Of a stretch of DNA of 64,000 nt, positions 16,753-25,245 are shown piece by piece (position 1 is the stretch's first letter; each line of letters opens with the position of its first letter). Below the pieces are notes generated by a model. The model had not been told where the DNA came from. It searched no databases and was given only the letters and a program-made list of their open reading frames with translations. The stretch is taken from contig NZ_AP022575.1 in assembly GCF_010730055.1 (NCBI RefSeq), positions 2,294,001-2,358,000 of the forward strand, given 5' to 3'. The stretch is from Mycobacterium shinjukuense. Lineage in GTDB: Bacteria; Actinomycetota; Actinomycetes; Mycobacteriales; Mycobacteriaceae. Made by a program: the position numbers and the translations under genes.

Positions 16753-17919
16753 CTACCCCGTCAACGCGAGCGCATCGTGGCAGACCCGCACCGGATCGGC
16801 CACCCCGGCGATGCTGGCGGCCGCCCGCCGCGCGGCCTCCCGGAACCCCGGCGACGACAACACCTCGCCGACCGCCGCCACCAGCGCGTCGGCGGTCAAC
16901 GGCCGGACCAGCCGCGCGCTGCCCTGACGCACCACCCGGTTGGCCATCTCCCACTGGTCCCCGCCGCCGGGCACCACCACCAGCGGCACCCCGGCCAGCA
17001 GCGTCTTGGCCACCATGCCGTGGCCACCACCGCAAATCACCAGGTCGGCATGCCTGAGCAGCTCGGCCTGGCTGCCCAGCCCGGCCACCGCCCAGGGCGG
17101 CACCGTCAAATCCGCTCCGCCCAGCCGCGACACCACCAGCCGCGATCCCGGGGGCAACGTGTCTCCCGGCCGCAAGCACTGCAGCGCGACCTCGGCCAAT
17201 CCGGCGGTCCCGGTCAATGCGGTGGACGGCGCCACGACCACCACCGGTCCGCAACCGGCGGGGACCGGCAGCACCCGATCGGTCGGCTCGAAGTGCAGCG
17301 GGCCCACCACGACGGCCTCGACCGGCCAGTCCGGGCGGGGAACCTCCAGCGCCGGCAGCGTGGCGATCAGCCGCCGCAGCGGCCCGGGATCGCGGGCCGG
17401 CAGCCCGATCTCGACCCGGGCGGCCGCGCGCTGCCGCAGGCCGGCACGCCAGGACCGCCCCGTCAGCGCCCGCATGGTGGCATCGCGCAGCCGGCCGGCG
17501 ATCCCGGTGCCCGGGGCCAGCCCACTGCCGATCGGCGGCAGCCATTTCGACGGCAGGTACAGCGGATGCGGGTTGAGTTCGATCCACGGGATACCCAGCA
17601 GTTCGGCGGCCATGCCGCCGCACGCCGTGATGACGTCGGACACCACCAGATCCGGCGTCAACTCGCGCAGCGCCGGGATGTTGAGCACGGCCATCCGCGC
17701 CGCCCGCCGGTGGATCCTGGCCCCGGCGTCCAAGTCCTCGTCGGTGGCCACCAGCCCGTCCAGTTCGACGGCGTCGATGCCGGCCGCGCGGGCGGCGTGC
17801 AGCCACTCGACCCCGGTGAACAGGGTCGGCCTGTCGCCCGCTTCGCAGAAGCGCTGGCACAGCGCTATGGCGGGAAACGAGTGCCCCGGATCCGGCCCGG
17901 CAACCACGGCAACGCGCAT
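16753..17919 (-). CDS. GT1-type glycosyltransferase (Rv2739c-like)
   Basis: A 388-residue GT-B glycosyltransferase resembling UDP-glucuronosyl/macrolide-type enzymes. The N-terminal domain begins RVAVVAGPDPGHSFPAIAL (acceptor side, GH motif). The C-terminal nucleotide-sugar region shows LRHADLVICGGGHGMVAKTL and GVPLVVVPGGGDQ, matching the family's HGG...P....DQ motif in a GGGHGM form. Donor and acceptor are unknown. ATG 17919 begins the first Rossmann strand. It is divergent from the ephG-like gene, and only 42 bp separate the two starts, so their promoters must overlap. Confidence 0.85.
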   Translation of the reverse strand: MRVAVVAGPDPGHSFPAIALCQRFCEAGDRPTLFTGVEWLHAARAAGIDAVELDGLVATDEDLDAGARIHRRAARMAVLNIPALRELTPDLVVSDVITACGGMAAELLGIPWIELNPHPLYLPSKWLPPIGSGLAPGTGIAGRLRDATMRALTGRSWRAGLRQRAAARVEIGLPARDPGPLRRLIATLPALEVPRPDWPVEAVVVGPLHFEPTDRVLPVPAGCGPVVVVAPSTALTGTAGLAEVALQCLRPGDTLPPGSRLVVSRLGGADLTVPPWAVAGLGSQAELLRHADLVICGGGHGMVAKTLLAGVPLVVVPGGGDQWEMANRVVRQGSARLVRPLTADALVAAVGEVLSSPGFREAARRAAASIAGVADPVRVCHDALALTG

Positions 17920-17961
17920 CGGCCTTACCCTGCCACACCGCCCGGCCGTAGGCTGGCAGCC

Positions 17962-18414
17962 ATGGCCGAGCTGACCGAGACATCGCCGGAAACCCCCGAA
18001 ACCACCGACAACATTCACACCGTCAAAGGATTCCTCAACGCCCTGCAGGACGAAGACTTCGACACCGTCGACGCCGCACTGAGCGACGACCTGGTCTACC
18101 AGAACGTCGGGTTTTCCACCATCCGCGGCGGCCGCCGCACGGCGAAGCTGTTGCGCCGGATGCAAGGCCGCATCGGCTTCGAGGTCAAGATCCACCGCAT
18201 CGGCGCCGACGGCGCCGCGGTGCTCACCGAACGCACCGACGCGCTGATCGTCGGTCCGCTGCGGGTGCAGTTCTGGGTCTGCGGCGTGTTCGAGGTGCGC
18301 GACGGGCGAATCACCTTGTGGCGGGACTACTTCGACGTCTACGACATGCTCAAGGGGTCCCTGCGCGGTCTGGCCGGGCTGCTGATCCCGTCACTGAAGG
18401 CGACGCTGCAATGA
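17962..18414 (+). CDS. ephG: Limonene-1,2-epoxide hydrolase-like protein EphG
   Basis: A 150-residue SnoaL/limonene epoxide hydrolase fold protein. The family catalytic Asp-Arg-Asp set can be placed in LTERTDALIVGPLRVQFWVC and VRDGRITLWRDYFD; FLNALQDEDFDTVDAALSDD forms the first helices. M. tuberculosis EphG (Rv2740) hydrolyses lipophilic epoxides, possibly of cholesterol or fatty-acid origin. Its stop overlaps the start of the DUF5313 gene (ATGA). Confidence 0.87.
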   Translation: MAELTETSPETPETTDNIHTVKGFLNALQDEDFDTVDAALSDDLVYQNVGFSTIRGGRRTAKLLRRMQGRIGFEVKIHRIGADGAAVLTERTDALIVGPLRVQFWVCGVFEVRDGRITLWRDYFDVYDMLKGSLRGLAGLLIPSLKATLQ

Positions 18415-18806
18415 GCGGCGACGCCAGCGGCACCAAGCCAAACCCGCTGCAGTACATCCGCTATTGCTACGGCGGGCGGCTACCCGACTCGATGCGCGAC
18501 TGGGTGCGCAACGACCTGGCCGGCAAGGGCGCGGCCGCCCGGATGATGATCCGCGTCGCGGTTCCGGCCGTGCTGGTGCTGGCCCCGTTCTGGCTGATCC
18601 CGACGACGCTGGACGTCCACCTGAGCATGACGCTGCCGATCCTCATCCCGTTCGTGTATTTCTCGCACGCGCTCAACAAGATCTGGCGCCGGCACATGCT
18701 GCGCGTGCACAACCTCGACCCCGGCCTCGTCGACGAACGCGCCCGCCAACGCGACGCCCATGTCCACCGGGCGTATATCGAACGCTACGGGCCACGGCCG
18801 GACTAG
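18411..18806 (+). CDS. DUF5313 membrane protein
   Basis: A 131-residue protein starting MSGDASGTKPNPLQYIRYCYGGRLP, the characteristic start of mycobacterial DUF5313 proteins. Two hydrophobic segments (AVPAVLVLAPFWLIPTTL and LPILIPFVYFSHAL) are followed by a basic, DUF5313-type tail. It is translationally coupled to ephG by a 4-base overlap. No enzymatic motif. Its stop overlaps the convergent gene at 18803. Confidence 0.8.
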   Translation: MSGDASGTKPNPLQYIRYCYGGRLPDSMRDWVRNDLAGKGAAARMMIRVAVPAVLVLAPFWLIPTTLDVHLSMTLPILIPFVYFSHALNKIWRRHMLRVHNLDPGLVDERARQRDAHVHRAYIERYGPRPD

Positions 18807-19609
18807 TGGCCCGGCAGCCCGCCGAGCTCGTCGAACGCTTGCGCCCAACCCATCAACCGATCGGTGGCGTCGGCCAGCTCTTCGCGGTAGCGCTGCTGCG
18901 TCCGGCCGGCCCCGGTCTCACCGTTCGCTGACGAGACCAATTGCGCTGCGGCGGTGACCATTCCGTTGTACTGACGGACACCTGCGCCCAGCTGCGCGGT
19001 GAAGGCGTTGATGGTGGGCACCAGATACGGCCGGGAACTCGCGGAATCGTGCGCGGCCCGCTCCATCGAGACCACCTCGGCGGCGGTGGCCGCCATCGCG
19101 GCCGAAGTCTGGTGGGCCGCGGCCGCCAAGTCCCCGATCTCGGCGGCCGGCAACATCGCGCCGCGCTCGATCACGCCCAACAGCGAGAAGAAGCCGCGTT
19201 CGGAGGCGCCCAGCGCGGACATCGCGGGTCGCGCGGCCGAGCCAGGTGGGGGCAGCCGGCGGGTGATGGCCGGCCGCTGCGCCGGCAGCGGCTCCGACCG
19301 CAGCCAGAAGTAGCGAAAGAACAACAACGTCGCGGGAATGGCCTGCACAACCGCGATCGCCCCGGTGATCTGCAGCAGCAACACAAACCAGCCCCAGGCC
19401 GCCAGCACCGCCGTCAGCGCCGCCCAAAACAGGCACCCGGCGCTGAAGATCACGGCCCACCGCAGCGCGCGGCGGCGACGACGAAGCAACCGCGCCCGCG
19501 GATCGGTCGCGGCGCTGATCTTGCTGGCGATGAGGTCGGATAACTCGGCGACGGCGTCGAATCCGCGCTGCAGCAACACCCGCGGGCGCTGCGTCGACCT
19601 CACCGCCAT
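18803..19609 (-). CDS. PspM-like membrane protein (Rv2743c-like)
   Basis: A 268-residue protein: a basic N-terminal segment with RARLLRRRRRALRW, two adjacent membrane helices (AVIFSAGCLFWAALTAVLAA and WFVLLLQITGAIAVVQAIPA), then an alanine-rich helical domain ending LMGWAQAFDELGG. In M. tuberculosis the Rv2743c product acts with the PspA homologue and ClgR in envelope-stress signalling. It starts 10 bp after the pspA stop and is surely co-transcribed. Confidence 0.85.
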   Translation of the reverse strand: MAVRSTQRPRVLLQRGFDAVAELSDLIASKISAATDPRARLLRRRRRALRWAVIFSAGCLFWAALTAVLAAWGWFVLLLQITGAIAVVQAIPATLLFFRYFWLRSEPLPAQRPAITRRLPPPGSAARPAMSALGASERGFFSLLGVIERGAMLPAAEIGDLAAAAHQTSAAMAATAAEVVSMERAAHDSASSRPYLVPTINAFTAQLGAGVRQYNGMVTAAAQLVSSANGETGAGRTQQRYREELADATDRLMGWAQAFDELGGLPGH

Positions 19610-19619
19610 CGGAAACCGT

Positions 19620-20438
19620 CTACTGCTGGCCGAACGGCTGCTCGGCGATCGTGCCGCGGGTGTCGGTGGCCGGGGTCGGAGGGGCCGGGGCGGGGGTACC
19701 GCCAGCCGGCAAGGCTTCCCCGCGCATCGACGCGCGGATCTGCTCCAGCCGTGAGTGACCGGCCATCTGGATGCCGGCCTGCTGGACTTCCAACATGCGG
19801 CCCTGCACCGAGCTCTGCGCGAGTTCGGCCGCACCGAGCGCGTTGGCGTACCGGCGTTCGATCTTTTCGCGCACCTCGTCGAGGCTCGGGGTGGTGCCCG
19901 GTGCGGCGAGCTCACTCATCGACCGCAGCGAGGCGCTCACCTGCTCCTGCATCTTGGCCTGTTCGAGCTGGCTGAGCAGCTTGGTGCGCTCGGCGATTTT
20001 CTGCTGCAGCACCATCGAGTTCTGCTCGACGGCCTTTTTGGCCTGAGCCGCCGCGGCGAGCGCCTGGTCGTGCAGCGCCTTGAGGTCTTCGACGCTCTGC
20101 TCGGCCGTCACCAGCTGGGCGGCGAACGCCTCGGCGGCGTTGGTGTACTCGGTCGCCTTGGCGGCATCCCCGGCGGCGGTGGCCTGGTCCGCCAACGTCA
20201 GCGCCTGACGCACGTTGACCTGGAGCTTCTCGATGTCGGCCAGCTGGCGGTTGAGCCGCATCTCCAGTTGGCGCTGGTTGCCGATCACCTGTGCCGCCTG
20301 TTGAGTCAGCGCCTGGTGGGTGCGCTGGGCTTCCTCGATGGCCTGCTGGATCTGCACCTTGGGGTCGGCGTACTCGTCGATCTTGGAACTGAACAGCGCC
20401 ATCAGGTACTTCCACGCTTTGACGAACGGATTGGCCAT
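19620..20438 (-). CDS. pspA: PspA/IM30 family protein (35-kDa antigen)
   Basis: A 272-residue coiled-coil protein of the PspA/Vipp1 family (Rv2744c). The N-terminus ANPFVKAWKYLMALFSSKID is the amphipathic membrane-binding helix; long heptad-rich helices follow (LTQQAAQVIGNQRQLEMRLN, ADQATAAGDAAKATEYTNAA). A Pro/Ala-rich linker and QPFGQQ end the protein. It stabilises the cytoplasmic membrane under stress as oligomers. The order clgR-pspA-Rv2743c is conserved, with clgR 140 bp upstream. Confidence 0.93.
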   Translation of the reverse strand: MANPFVKAWKYLMALFSSKIDEYADPKVQIQQAIEEAQRTHQALTQQAAQVIGNQRQLEMRLNRQLADIEKLQVNVRQALTLADQATAAGDAAKATEYTNAAEAFAAQLVTAEQSVEDLKALHDQALAAAAQAKKAVEQNSMVLQQKIAERTKLLSQLEQAKMQEQVSASLRSMSELAAPGTTPSLDEVREKIERRYANALGAAELAQSSVQGRMLEVQQAGIQMAGHSRLEQIRASMRGEALPAGGTPAPAPPTPATDTRGTIAEQPFGQQ

Positions 20439-20581
20439 CAGTTAGCTCCGCCTTCGCTTTGTTGTGTGCCGGATGGGCCCCGGATGTGCCCGGCGCTACC
20501 CTGCCGCTCAATTTAACGGTTCAGCGCGGATCGCCCCACCCAAGGTGGCGCACTTGTGGTCGACTCGCGAGGCGAGGGCAC

Positions 20582-20899
20582 TCAGGCCACCGCCAACGAC
20601 ACGACCGGGGGTATGACGATCTTGGTGCTGGCGTCGATCGTGGTGGCGGTGTGGGCCGCGCGTTCTTCGCGCGCCATCCGTTCGCCGGCATCCAGCAGCA
20701 CCTCCGACAACGGCACCCGCAGCGCGTCGCAAATCGCGTTGAGCAGCTCGCTCGAGGGCTCCTTGCGGCCGCGCTCGACCTCCGACAGGTACCCGAGGCT
20801 CACTCGTGCCGCATCGGACACCTCGCGTAATGTTCGGCCCTGCGACGTGCGGGCCCCGCGCAGCACCTCGCCAATGACCTCGCGCACCAATGACGCCAT
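20582..20899 (-). CDS. clgR: Transcriptional regulator ClgR
   Basis: A 105-residue XRE-type regulator. The helix-turn-helix is TLREVSDAARVSLGYLSEVE, followed by RGRKEPSSELLNAICDAL. It activates Clp protease genes and the pspA block. The C-terminus SLAVA is a short nonpolar end like known Clp degrons, in line with ClgR being a Clp substrate. The start MASLVREV is chosen by family alignment; an in-frame ATG upstream at 20968 would add 23 residues. A candidate SigE promoter lies upstream. Confidence 0.92.
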   Translation of the reverse strand: MASLVREVIGEVLRGARTSQGRTLREVSDAARVSLGYLSEVERGRKEPSSELLNAICDALRVPLSEVLLDAGERMAREERAAHTATTIDASTKIVIPPVVSLAVA

Positions 20900-20970
20900 G
20901 GTGGTCTCCTTCGTCCGGTCCCGCTTGGTCGACACCACACCGGCAGCGCAGCAAGCAGTTGTCATCAGGT

Positions 20971-20999
20971 GAACGCCGGTGCCGGTGGCGTTGGTTCCC
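20971..20999 (-). promoter_or_regulatory. Candidate SigE-type promoter of clgR
   Basis: On the minus strand GGGAACC is followed about 19 bases later by CGTTC, close to the SigE pattern (GGAAC, 16-20 bases, GTT). It lies about 70 bp before the clgR ATG. SigE control of clgR is known in M. tuberculosis. Spacing is at the upper end. Confidence 0.5.
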
Positions 21000-21006
21000 G
21001 GTGGAC

Positions 21007-21615
21007 CTACGATCCGCGGTTCAGCCGGCCCATCTCCCGGCCCATCTCCCTGATGGTGGACGCGACATAGTCGACGCCGGTGACCACGGTGAGCACGATC
21101 GCCGCGGCCATCACGATCTGCGCCCCCACGTGCAGCGGACCAGACAGCGGCAAGACGAACAACCCGATCGCCACCGCCTGCACCACGGTTTTGAGTTTGC
21201 CGCCCCAGCTGGCCGGAATGACGCCGCGACGAATCACGGCCAAGCGCAACACCGTCACCCCGAACTCGCGGGTCATGATGACGACCGTCACCCACCATGG
21301 CAGGTCGCCCAGCATCGACAACCCGATCAGCGCCGAGCCGATCAGGGTCTTGTCCGCAATCGGATCGATAAACGCACCGAATTCGGTTGCCATTCCGTAG
21401 TTGCGGGCCAACAGGCCGTCGAATCGATCGGTAATGCAGGCGACCGCGAATATCGCCCAGGCCACCACGCGGGCGGTCGAGTGGTGGCCGCCCCCATAGA
21501 ACAAGGCAAACAAGAAAATTGGGACCAGCGCGAGACGCACGAGGGTGAGGATATTGGCGAGGTTGGCGATACTGGCGCGCCCTGGCATCTGATCGGTTTG
21601 AGGCTGCCCCGACAC
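21007..21615 (-). CDS. pgsA3: CDP-alcohol phosphatidyltransferase PgsA3
   Basis: A 202-residue membrane enzyme annotated as CDP-diacylglycerol-glycerol-3-phosphate 3-phosphatidyltransferase (Rv2746c). The CDP-OH-P motif DGx2ARx8Gx3Dx3D is intact: FDGLLARNYGMATEFGAF followed by IDPIAD. Several membrane helices follow (ALVPIFLFALFYGG, VAIGLFVLPLSG, AAIVLTVVTGVDYV). A basic RRGVIPASWGGKLKT loop lies between helices. It makes phosphatidylglycerophosphate or a related lipid at the cytoplasmic membrane. It lies upstream of clgR with about 107 bp between them and is divergent from argA. Confidence 0.92.
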   Translation of the reverse strand: MSGQPQTDQMPGRASIANLANILTLVRLALVPIFLFALFYGGGHHSTARVVAWAIFAVACITDRFDGLLARNYGMATEFGAFIDPIADKTLIGSALIGLSMLGDLPWWVTVVIMTREFGVTVLRLAVIRRGVIPASWGGKLKTVVQAVAIGLFVLPLSGPLHVGAQIVMAAAIVLTVVTGVDYVASTIREMGREMGRLNRGS

Positions 21616-21675
21616 GGCAAACAGAATAACGGCTGACCAGCTCGACTGGCTCTCGATGTCGATACTGTTTCAGAC

Positions 21676-22191
21676 GTGACCCAAAGTCCACGGGATTGCC
21701 GGCCGGTGGTACGGCGCGCGCGAACCTCCGATGTGCCCGCGATCAAACAACTCGTCGACACCTATGCGGGAAAAATCTTGCTGGAAAAGAATCTGGTGAC
21801 CCTCTATGAAGCGGTTCAGGAATTCTGGGTGGCCGAACACGAGGGCAATGTGGTCGGTTGCGGGGCGCTGCACGTGTTGTGGTCCGACCTCGGCGAAATC
21901 CGTACCGTCGCGGTGGACCCGGCGATGACCGGCCGCGGTATCGGACACGCGATCGTCGACCGGCTTCTGCAGGTCGCCCGGGACCTGCAGCTGCGGCGCG
22001 TGTTCGTGTTGACCTTCGAGACCGAGTTCTTCGGAAAGCACGGGTTCACCGAGATCGAGGGCACACCGGTGACCGCGGAGGTGTTCGACGAGATGTGCCG
22101 GTCCTACGACATCGGGGTCGCCGAATTCCTGGACCTGAGCTATGTCAAGCCCAACATCCTGGGCAACTCCCGGATGCTGCTGGTGCTGTAG
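21676..22191 (+). CDS. argA: Amino-acid N-acetyltransferase (ArgA-type GNAT)
   Basis: A 171-residue single-domain GNAT enzyme starting at GTG, counterpart of Rv2747, which acetylates glutamate (or glutamine) at the start of arginine synthesis without the kinase-like domain of E. coli ArgA. The acetyl-CoA-binding region is VDPAMTGRGIGHAIVDRLL. Other typical elements are FWVAEHEGNVVGCGALHVLW and FFGKHGFTEIEGTPV. It ends at a strong hairpin shared with convergent ftsK. Confidence 0.9.
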   Translation: MTQSPRDCRPVVRRARTSDVPAIKQLVDTYAGKILLEKNLVTLYEAVQEFWVAEHEGNVVGCGALHVLWSDLGEIRTVAVDPAMTGRGIGHAIVDRLLQVARDLQLRRVFVLTFETEFFGKHGFTEIEGTPVTAEVFDEMCRSYDIGVAEFLDLSYVKPNILGNSRMLLVL

Positions 22192-22196
22192 TGCGC

Positions 22197-22252
22197 CGAG
22201 CAGACGCAAAATCCCCAAACCGTGCGGTTTTGGGGGATTTTGCGTCTGCTCG
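22197..22252. terminator. Long hairpin between convergent argA and ftsK
   Basis: CGAGCAGACGCAAAATCCCC pairs with GGGGATTTTGCGTCTGCTCG, and the inner CAAACCG/CGGTTTTG extends the stem, leaving almost no loop. It begins 6 bp after the argA stop and ends 6 bp before the ftsK stop, so it could terminate both transcripts. The GAGCAGACGCAAAAT arm is, to my recollection, a recurrent mycobacterial intergenic sequence. Confidence 0.8.
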
Positions 22253-22257
22253 CCGGG

Positions 22258-24765
22258 CTACTCGCCGCCGTCTGGCCCAACACAAAGGCCCCGGATCGCG
22301 GCCAGCGTCGCCGCCAACTCGTCGGGCTTGACGAGCACCTCGCGGGCCTTGGAGCCTTCGCTGGGCCCGACGATGCCGCGGGTCTCCATCAGATCCATCA
22401 GCCGGCCGGCCTTGGCGAAGCCCACCCGCAGCTTGCGCTGCAGCATCGAGGTGGAGCCGAACTGGCTGGACACCACCAGCTCCACGGCCTGCAGGAAGAC
22501 ATCCATGTCGTCGCCGATGTCGGGGTCGACATCGGCGCGCTCGCCGGTGGGTTTTGCGGTGGTGACGCCCTCGGTGTATTCGGGCTCGGCTTGTTCCTTA
22601 CAGGCGGTGACGACGGCGTGGATCTCGTCATCGGAGACGTAGGCGCCCTGCAGCCGGAGGGGTTTGCTGGCACCCATCGGCAGGAACAGGCCGTCGCCCA
22701 TGCCGATCAGCTTTTCGGCGCCCGCCTGATCCAGGATCACCCGGCTGTCGGTGAGCGAGGAGGTCGCAAACGCCAGCCGGGACGGCACGTTGGTCTTGAT
22801 CAGCCCGGTGACCACGTCCACCGACGGGCGCTGGGTGGCCAGCACCAGGTGGATGCCGGCGGCTCGGGCCTTCTGGGTGATCCGCACGATGGCGTCCTCG
22901 ACGTCGCGCGGCGCGGTCATCATCAGGTCGGCCAGCTCGTCGACGATCGCCACCACGTACGGGTAGGTTTGGTACACCCGCTGGCTGCCCAGCGGCGCGG
23001 TGATGGCGCCGGATCTGACCTTGTCGTTGAAGTCGTCGATGTGCCGCACCCGGGACGCCTGCATGTCCTGGTAGCGCTGCTCCATCTCGTCCACCAGCCA
23101 GGCCAGCGCGGCCGCCGCCTTTTTCGGCTGGGTGATGATCGGCGTGATCAGATGCGGAATGCCTTCATACGGCGTCAGTTCCACCATCTTCGGGTCGATC
23201 AGGATCATCCTGACCTCTTCCGGGGTGGCCCGGGTCAGCAGCGACACCAGCATGGAGTTGACGAAGCTGGACTTGCCGGACCCGGTGGACCCGGCGACCA
23301 ACAGGTGCGGCATCTTGGCCAGATTCGCCGAGATGAAGTCGCCTTCGATGTCCTTGCCCAGCCCGATCACCAGCGGATGGTGGTCGCGGCGGGTCGACGG
23401 CGCGGTGAGCACGTCGGCCAGCCGCACCATTTCCCGATCGGTGTTGGGCACCTCGATGCCGACCGCGGACTTGCCCGGGATCGGGGCCAGCATGCGCACG
23501 CTTTCGGTGGCCACCGCGTAGGCGATGTTGCGCTGCAGCGCGGTGATCTTCTCCACCTTGACCCCGGGCCCCAGCTCGACCTCGTACCGGGTGACGGTGG
23601 GCCCGCGGGTGCAACCGGTGACCGCCGCGTCGACCTTGAACTGGGTCAGCACCTCTGCGATGGCGCCGGCCATGTGGTTGTTGGCGGCACTGCGCTTCTT
23701 GGGCGGATCGCCGGCGATCAGCAGATCTAGCGACGGCAGCGTGTAGGGACCTTCGACGACCCGGTCCAGTGCTTGGGTGTCGTGTTGTCGGGACCCACGC
23801 CGGCGAGTCCGCGCCACGGCGGGTTCCGGGGTCGTCGGGAGACCGTCCCCGTGCTGCGGTGGGTTGGCCGACGGCCAGGCCGGTGGCTGGTCGTCACGCG
23901 CCATGTCGTCGTACCCGTCGGAGAAGTCGTCCGGGGCCACCTCGACCGTGTCGGCGTCGTCGCCGGCGAAATCGCGGTCCTGGTAGTCGTCGGTGTAGTC
24001 GTGCTGGAACATCCGGGTGCCGAACATGCCGCGCACCGCGTCGGGCACCTCGCGCAAGGTGATACCGGTCAGCAGCAGCAGCCCGAACAGCGCACCGATG
24101 AACAGCAGCGGCGCCGCGATCCAGGCGGTCAGACCGTCCGACAGCGGCCCCCCGATGGCGAAACCGACGAACCCCGCCGCGCGCCGACGCAGCTCGGGGG
24201 CCTCGGGGGAACCCGCCCACAGGTGGCACAGGCCGAGAAAGGACAGCGCGATCAGGCTGGCGCCGAGGATCAGCCTGGGCCGCGTGTCGGGGTTGGGCGG
24301 GGTGCGCATCAACACCACCGCCACGCCGGTGGCGACCAGCGGCGCCACGATGACGGCCGATCCGATGAACGTCCGTAGCACCGCGTCGACCCACGCGCCG
24401 ACCGGCCGGGCGGCGTCGAACCACGAGCTCGCGGCGACCACCACGGCAAGACCCAGCAGCACCAGCGCGAGTCCGTCGCGGCGATGTCCGGGGTCGATGT
24501 CGCGGGCTCGGCCGATCGAGCGGGCCGCGCCGCCGGTGCCCTTGGCCGCCATCATCCAGGTCGCGCGTACCACCCGCCCGCAGGTCAGTCCGGCCGAGAC
24601 CAGCACGGACCGATGTCGCCGCCGGGCGGGCCGACCAACCCGGCCGACGGGCTGGGTCGCACGCCTTCGGGGCGCACCTGCCCGCCCACCTCGGGCCGCG
24701 GCCCGCGACGTGGCCTTTGACCTGCTCGTTCGGGCCGCGGAGCGGGCGGCGGTCTTACTAGCCAT
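22258..24765 (-). CDS. ftsK: DNA translocase FtsK
   Basis: An 835-residue FtsK/SpoIIIE translocase that pumps DNA during chromosome segregation at the septum. The very basic N-terminus (SAARTSRSKATSRAAARG) precedes membrane helices (LALVLLGLAVVVAASS; SAVIVAPLVATGVAVVLM; LILGASLIALSFLGL; PLLFIGALFGLLLLTG), an acidic linker (DDYQDRDFAGDDADT), the motor with Walker A AGSTGSGKSS and Walker B VVAIVDELADLMM, and a C-terminal winged-helix gamma domain (TSMLQRKLRVGFAKAGRLMD) that reads KOPS-like sequences. The ATG MASKTAARS is chosen; an ATG 15 codons upstream is also in frame. Confidence 0.95.
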   Translation of the reverse strand: MASKTAARSAARTSRSKATSRAAARGGRAGAPRRRATQPVGRVGRPARRRHRSVLVSAGLTCGRVVRATWMMAAKGTGGAARSIGRARDIDPGHRRDGLALVLLGLAVVVAASSWFDAARPVGAWVDAVLRTFIGSAVIVAPLVATGVAVVLMRTPPNPDTRPRLILGASLIALSFLGLCHLWAGSPEAPELRRRAAGFVGFAIGGPLSDGLTAWIAAPLLFIGALFGLLLLTGITLREVPDAVRGMFGTRMFQHDYTDDYQDRDFAGDDADTVEVAPDDFSDGYDDMARDDQPPAWPSANPPQHGDGLPTTPEPAVARTRRRGSRQHDTQALDRVVEGPYTLPSLDLLIAGDPPKKRSAANNHMAGAIAEVLTQFKVDAAVTGCTRGPTVTRYEVELGPGVKVEKITALQRNIAYAVATESVRMLAPIPGKSAVGIEVPNTDREMVRLADVLTAPSTRRDHHPLVIGLGKDIEGDFISANLAKMPHLLVAGSTGSGKSSFVNSMLVSLLTRATPEEVRMILIDPKMVELTPYEGIPHLITPIITQPKKAAAALAWLVDEMEQRYQDMQASRVRHIDDFNDKVRSGAITAPLGSQRVYQTYPYVVAIVDELADLMMTAPRDVEDAIVRITQKARAAGIHLVLATQRPSVDVVTGLIKTNVPSRLAFATSSLTDSRVILDQAGAEKLIGMGDGLFLPMGASKPLRLQGAYVSDDEIHAVVTACKEQAEPEYTEGVTTAKPTGERADVDPDIGDDMDVFLQAVELVVSSQFGSTSMLQRKLRVGFAKAGRLMDLMETRGIVGPSEGSKAREVLVKPDELAATLAAIRGLCVGPDGGE

Positions 24766-24933
24766 GCCCGCAAGCCTAGTCGCAAACACACCATCTGCAC
24801 CACCCGCCACACTGGTAACGTCAGTGTCTACCCGGTGTGCTCACCCGGGTACCGAAAGGCCTGGGTAGGGTGACACATTGGTGACAACGGTCGTGCCGCG
24901 TCACGCCATAATCCGTTCCCAGGAGGCCCCGCC

Positions 24934-25245
24934 ATGCCTGTCGTCGTCGCCACGCTGACCGCCAAACCCGAATCGGTGGACGCCGTCCGCGACGTCCGCG
25001 CCACCACGGTCGCGGAGGTCCAGGACGAGCCCGGCCGCCAGCGGAACGCGCCGCACCAAACGGGTGAGACGGTCGTCGTCGTCGAGCAATGGGCCGACGG
25101 CGAGGCGCAGCACGCCCACCGCACCGCCCCCCCGGTGGCCAAGACGTTCAAGGCGGCCGGCGAGCACCTGGCCAGGCAGCCCGATGTGACGATGCTGCCG
25201 GCGATGCCGGCCGGCGACGCGAGCACACGGCAGCTCCGCTGCTGA
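24934..25245 (+). CDS. Antibiotic biosynthesis monooxygenase (ABM) domain protein
   Basis: A 103-residue single ABM (ferredoxin-like barrel) protein, MPVVVATLTAKPESVDAVRD at its start, with ETVVVVEQWADGEAQHAH in the core, similar to Rv2749. Such proteins include quinol and heme-degrading monooxygenases, but no heme-ligand set is evident. Its stop overlaps the SDR start by one base (TGATG), so it is co-translated with it. Confidence 0.8.
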   Translation: MPVVVATLTAKPESVDAVRDVRATTVAEVQDEPGRQRNAPHQTGETVVVVEQWADGEAQHAHRTAPPVAKTFKAAGEHLARQPDVTMLPAMPAGDASTRQLRC

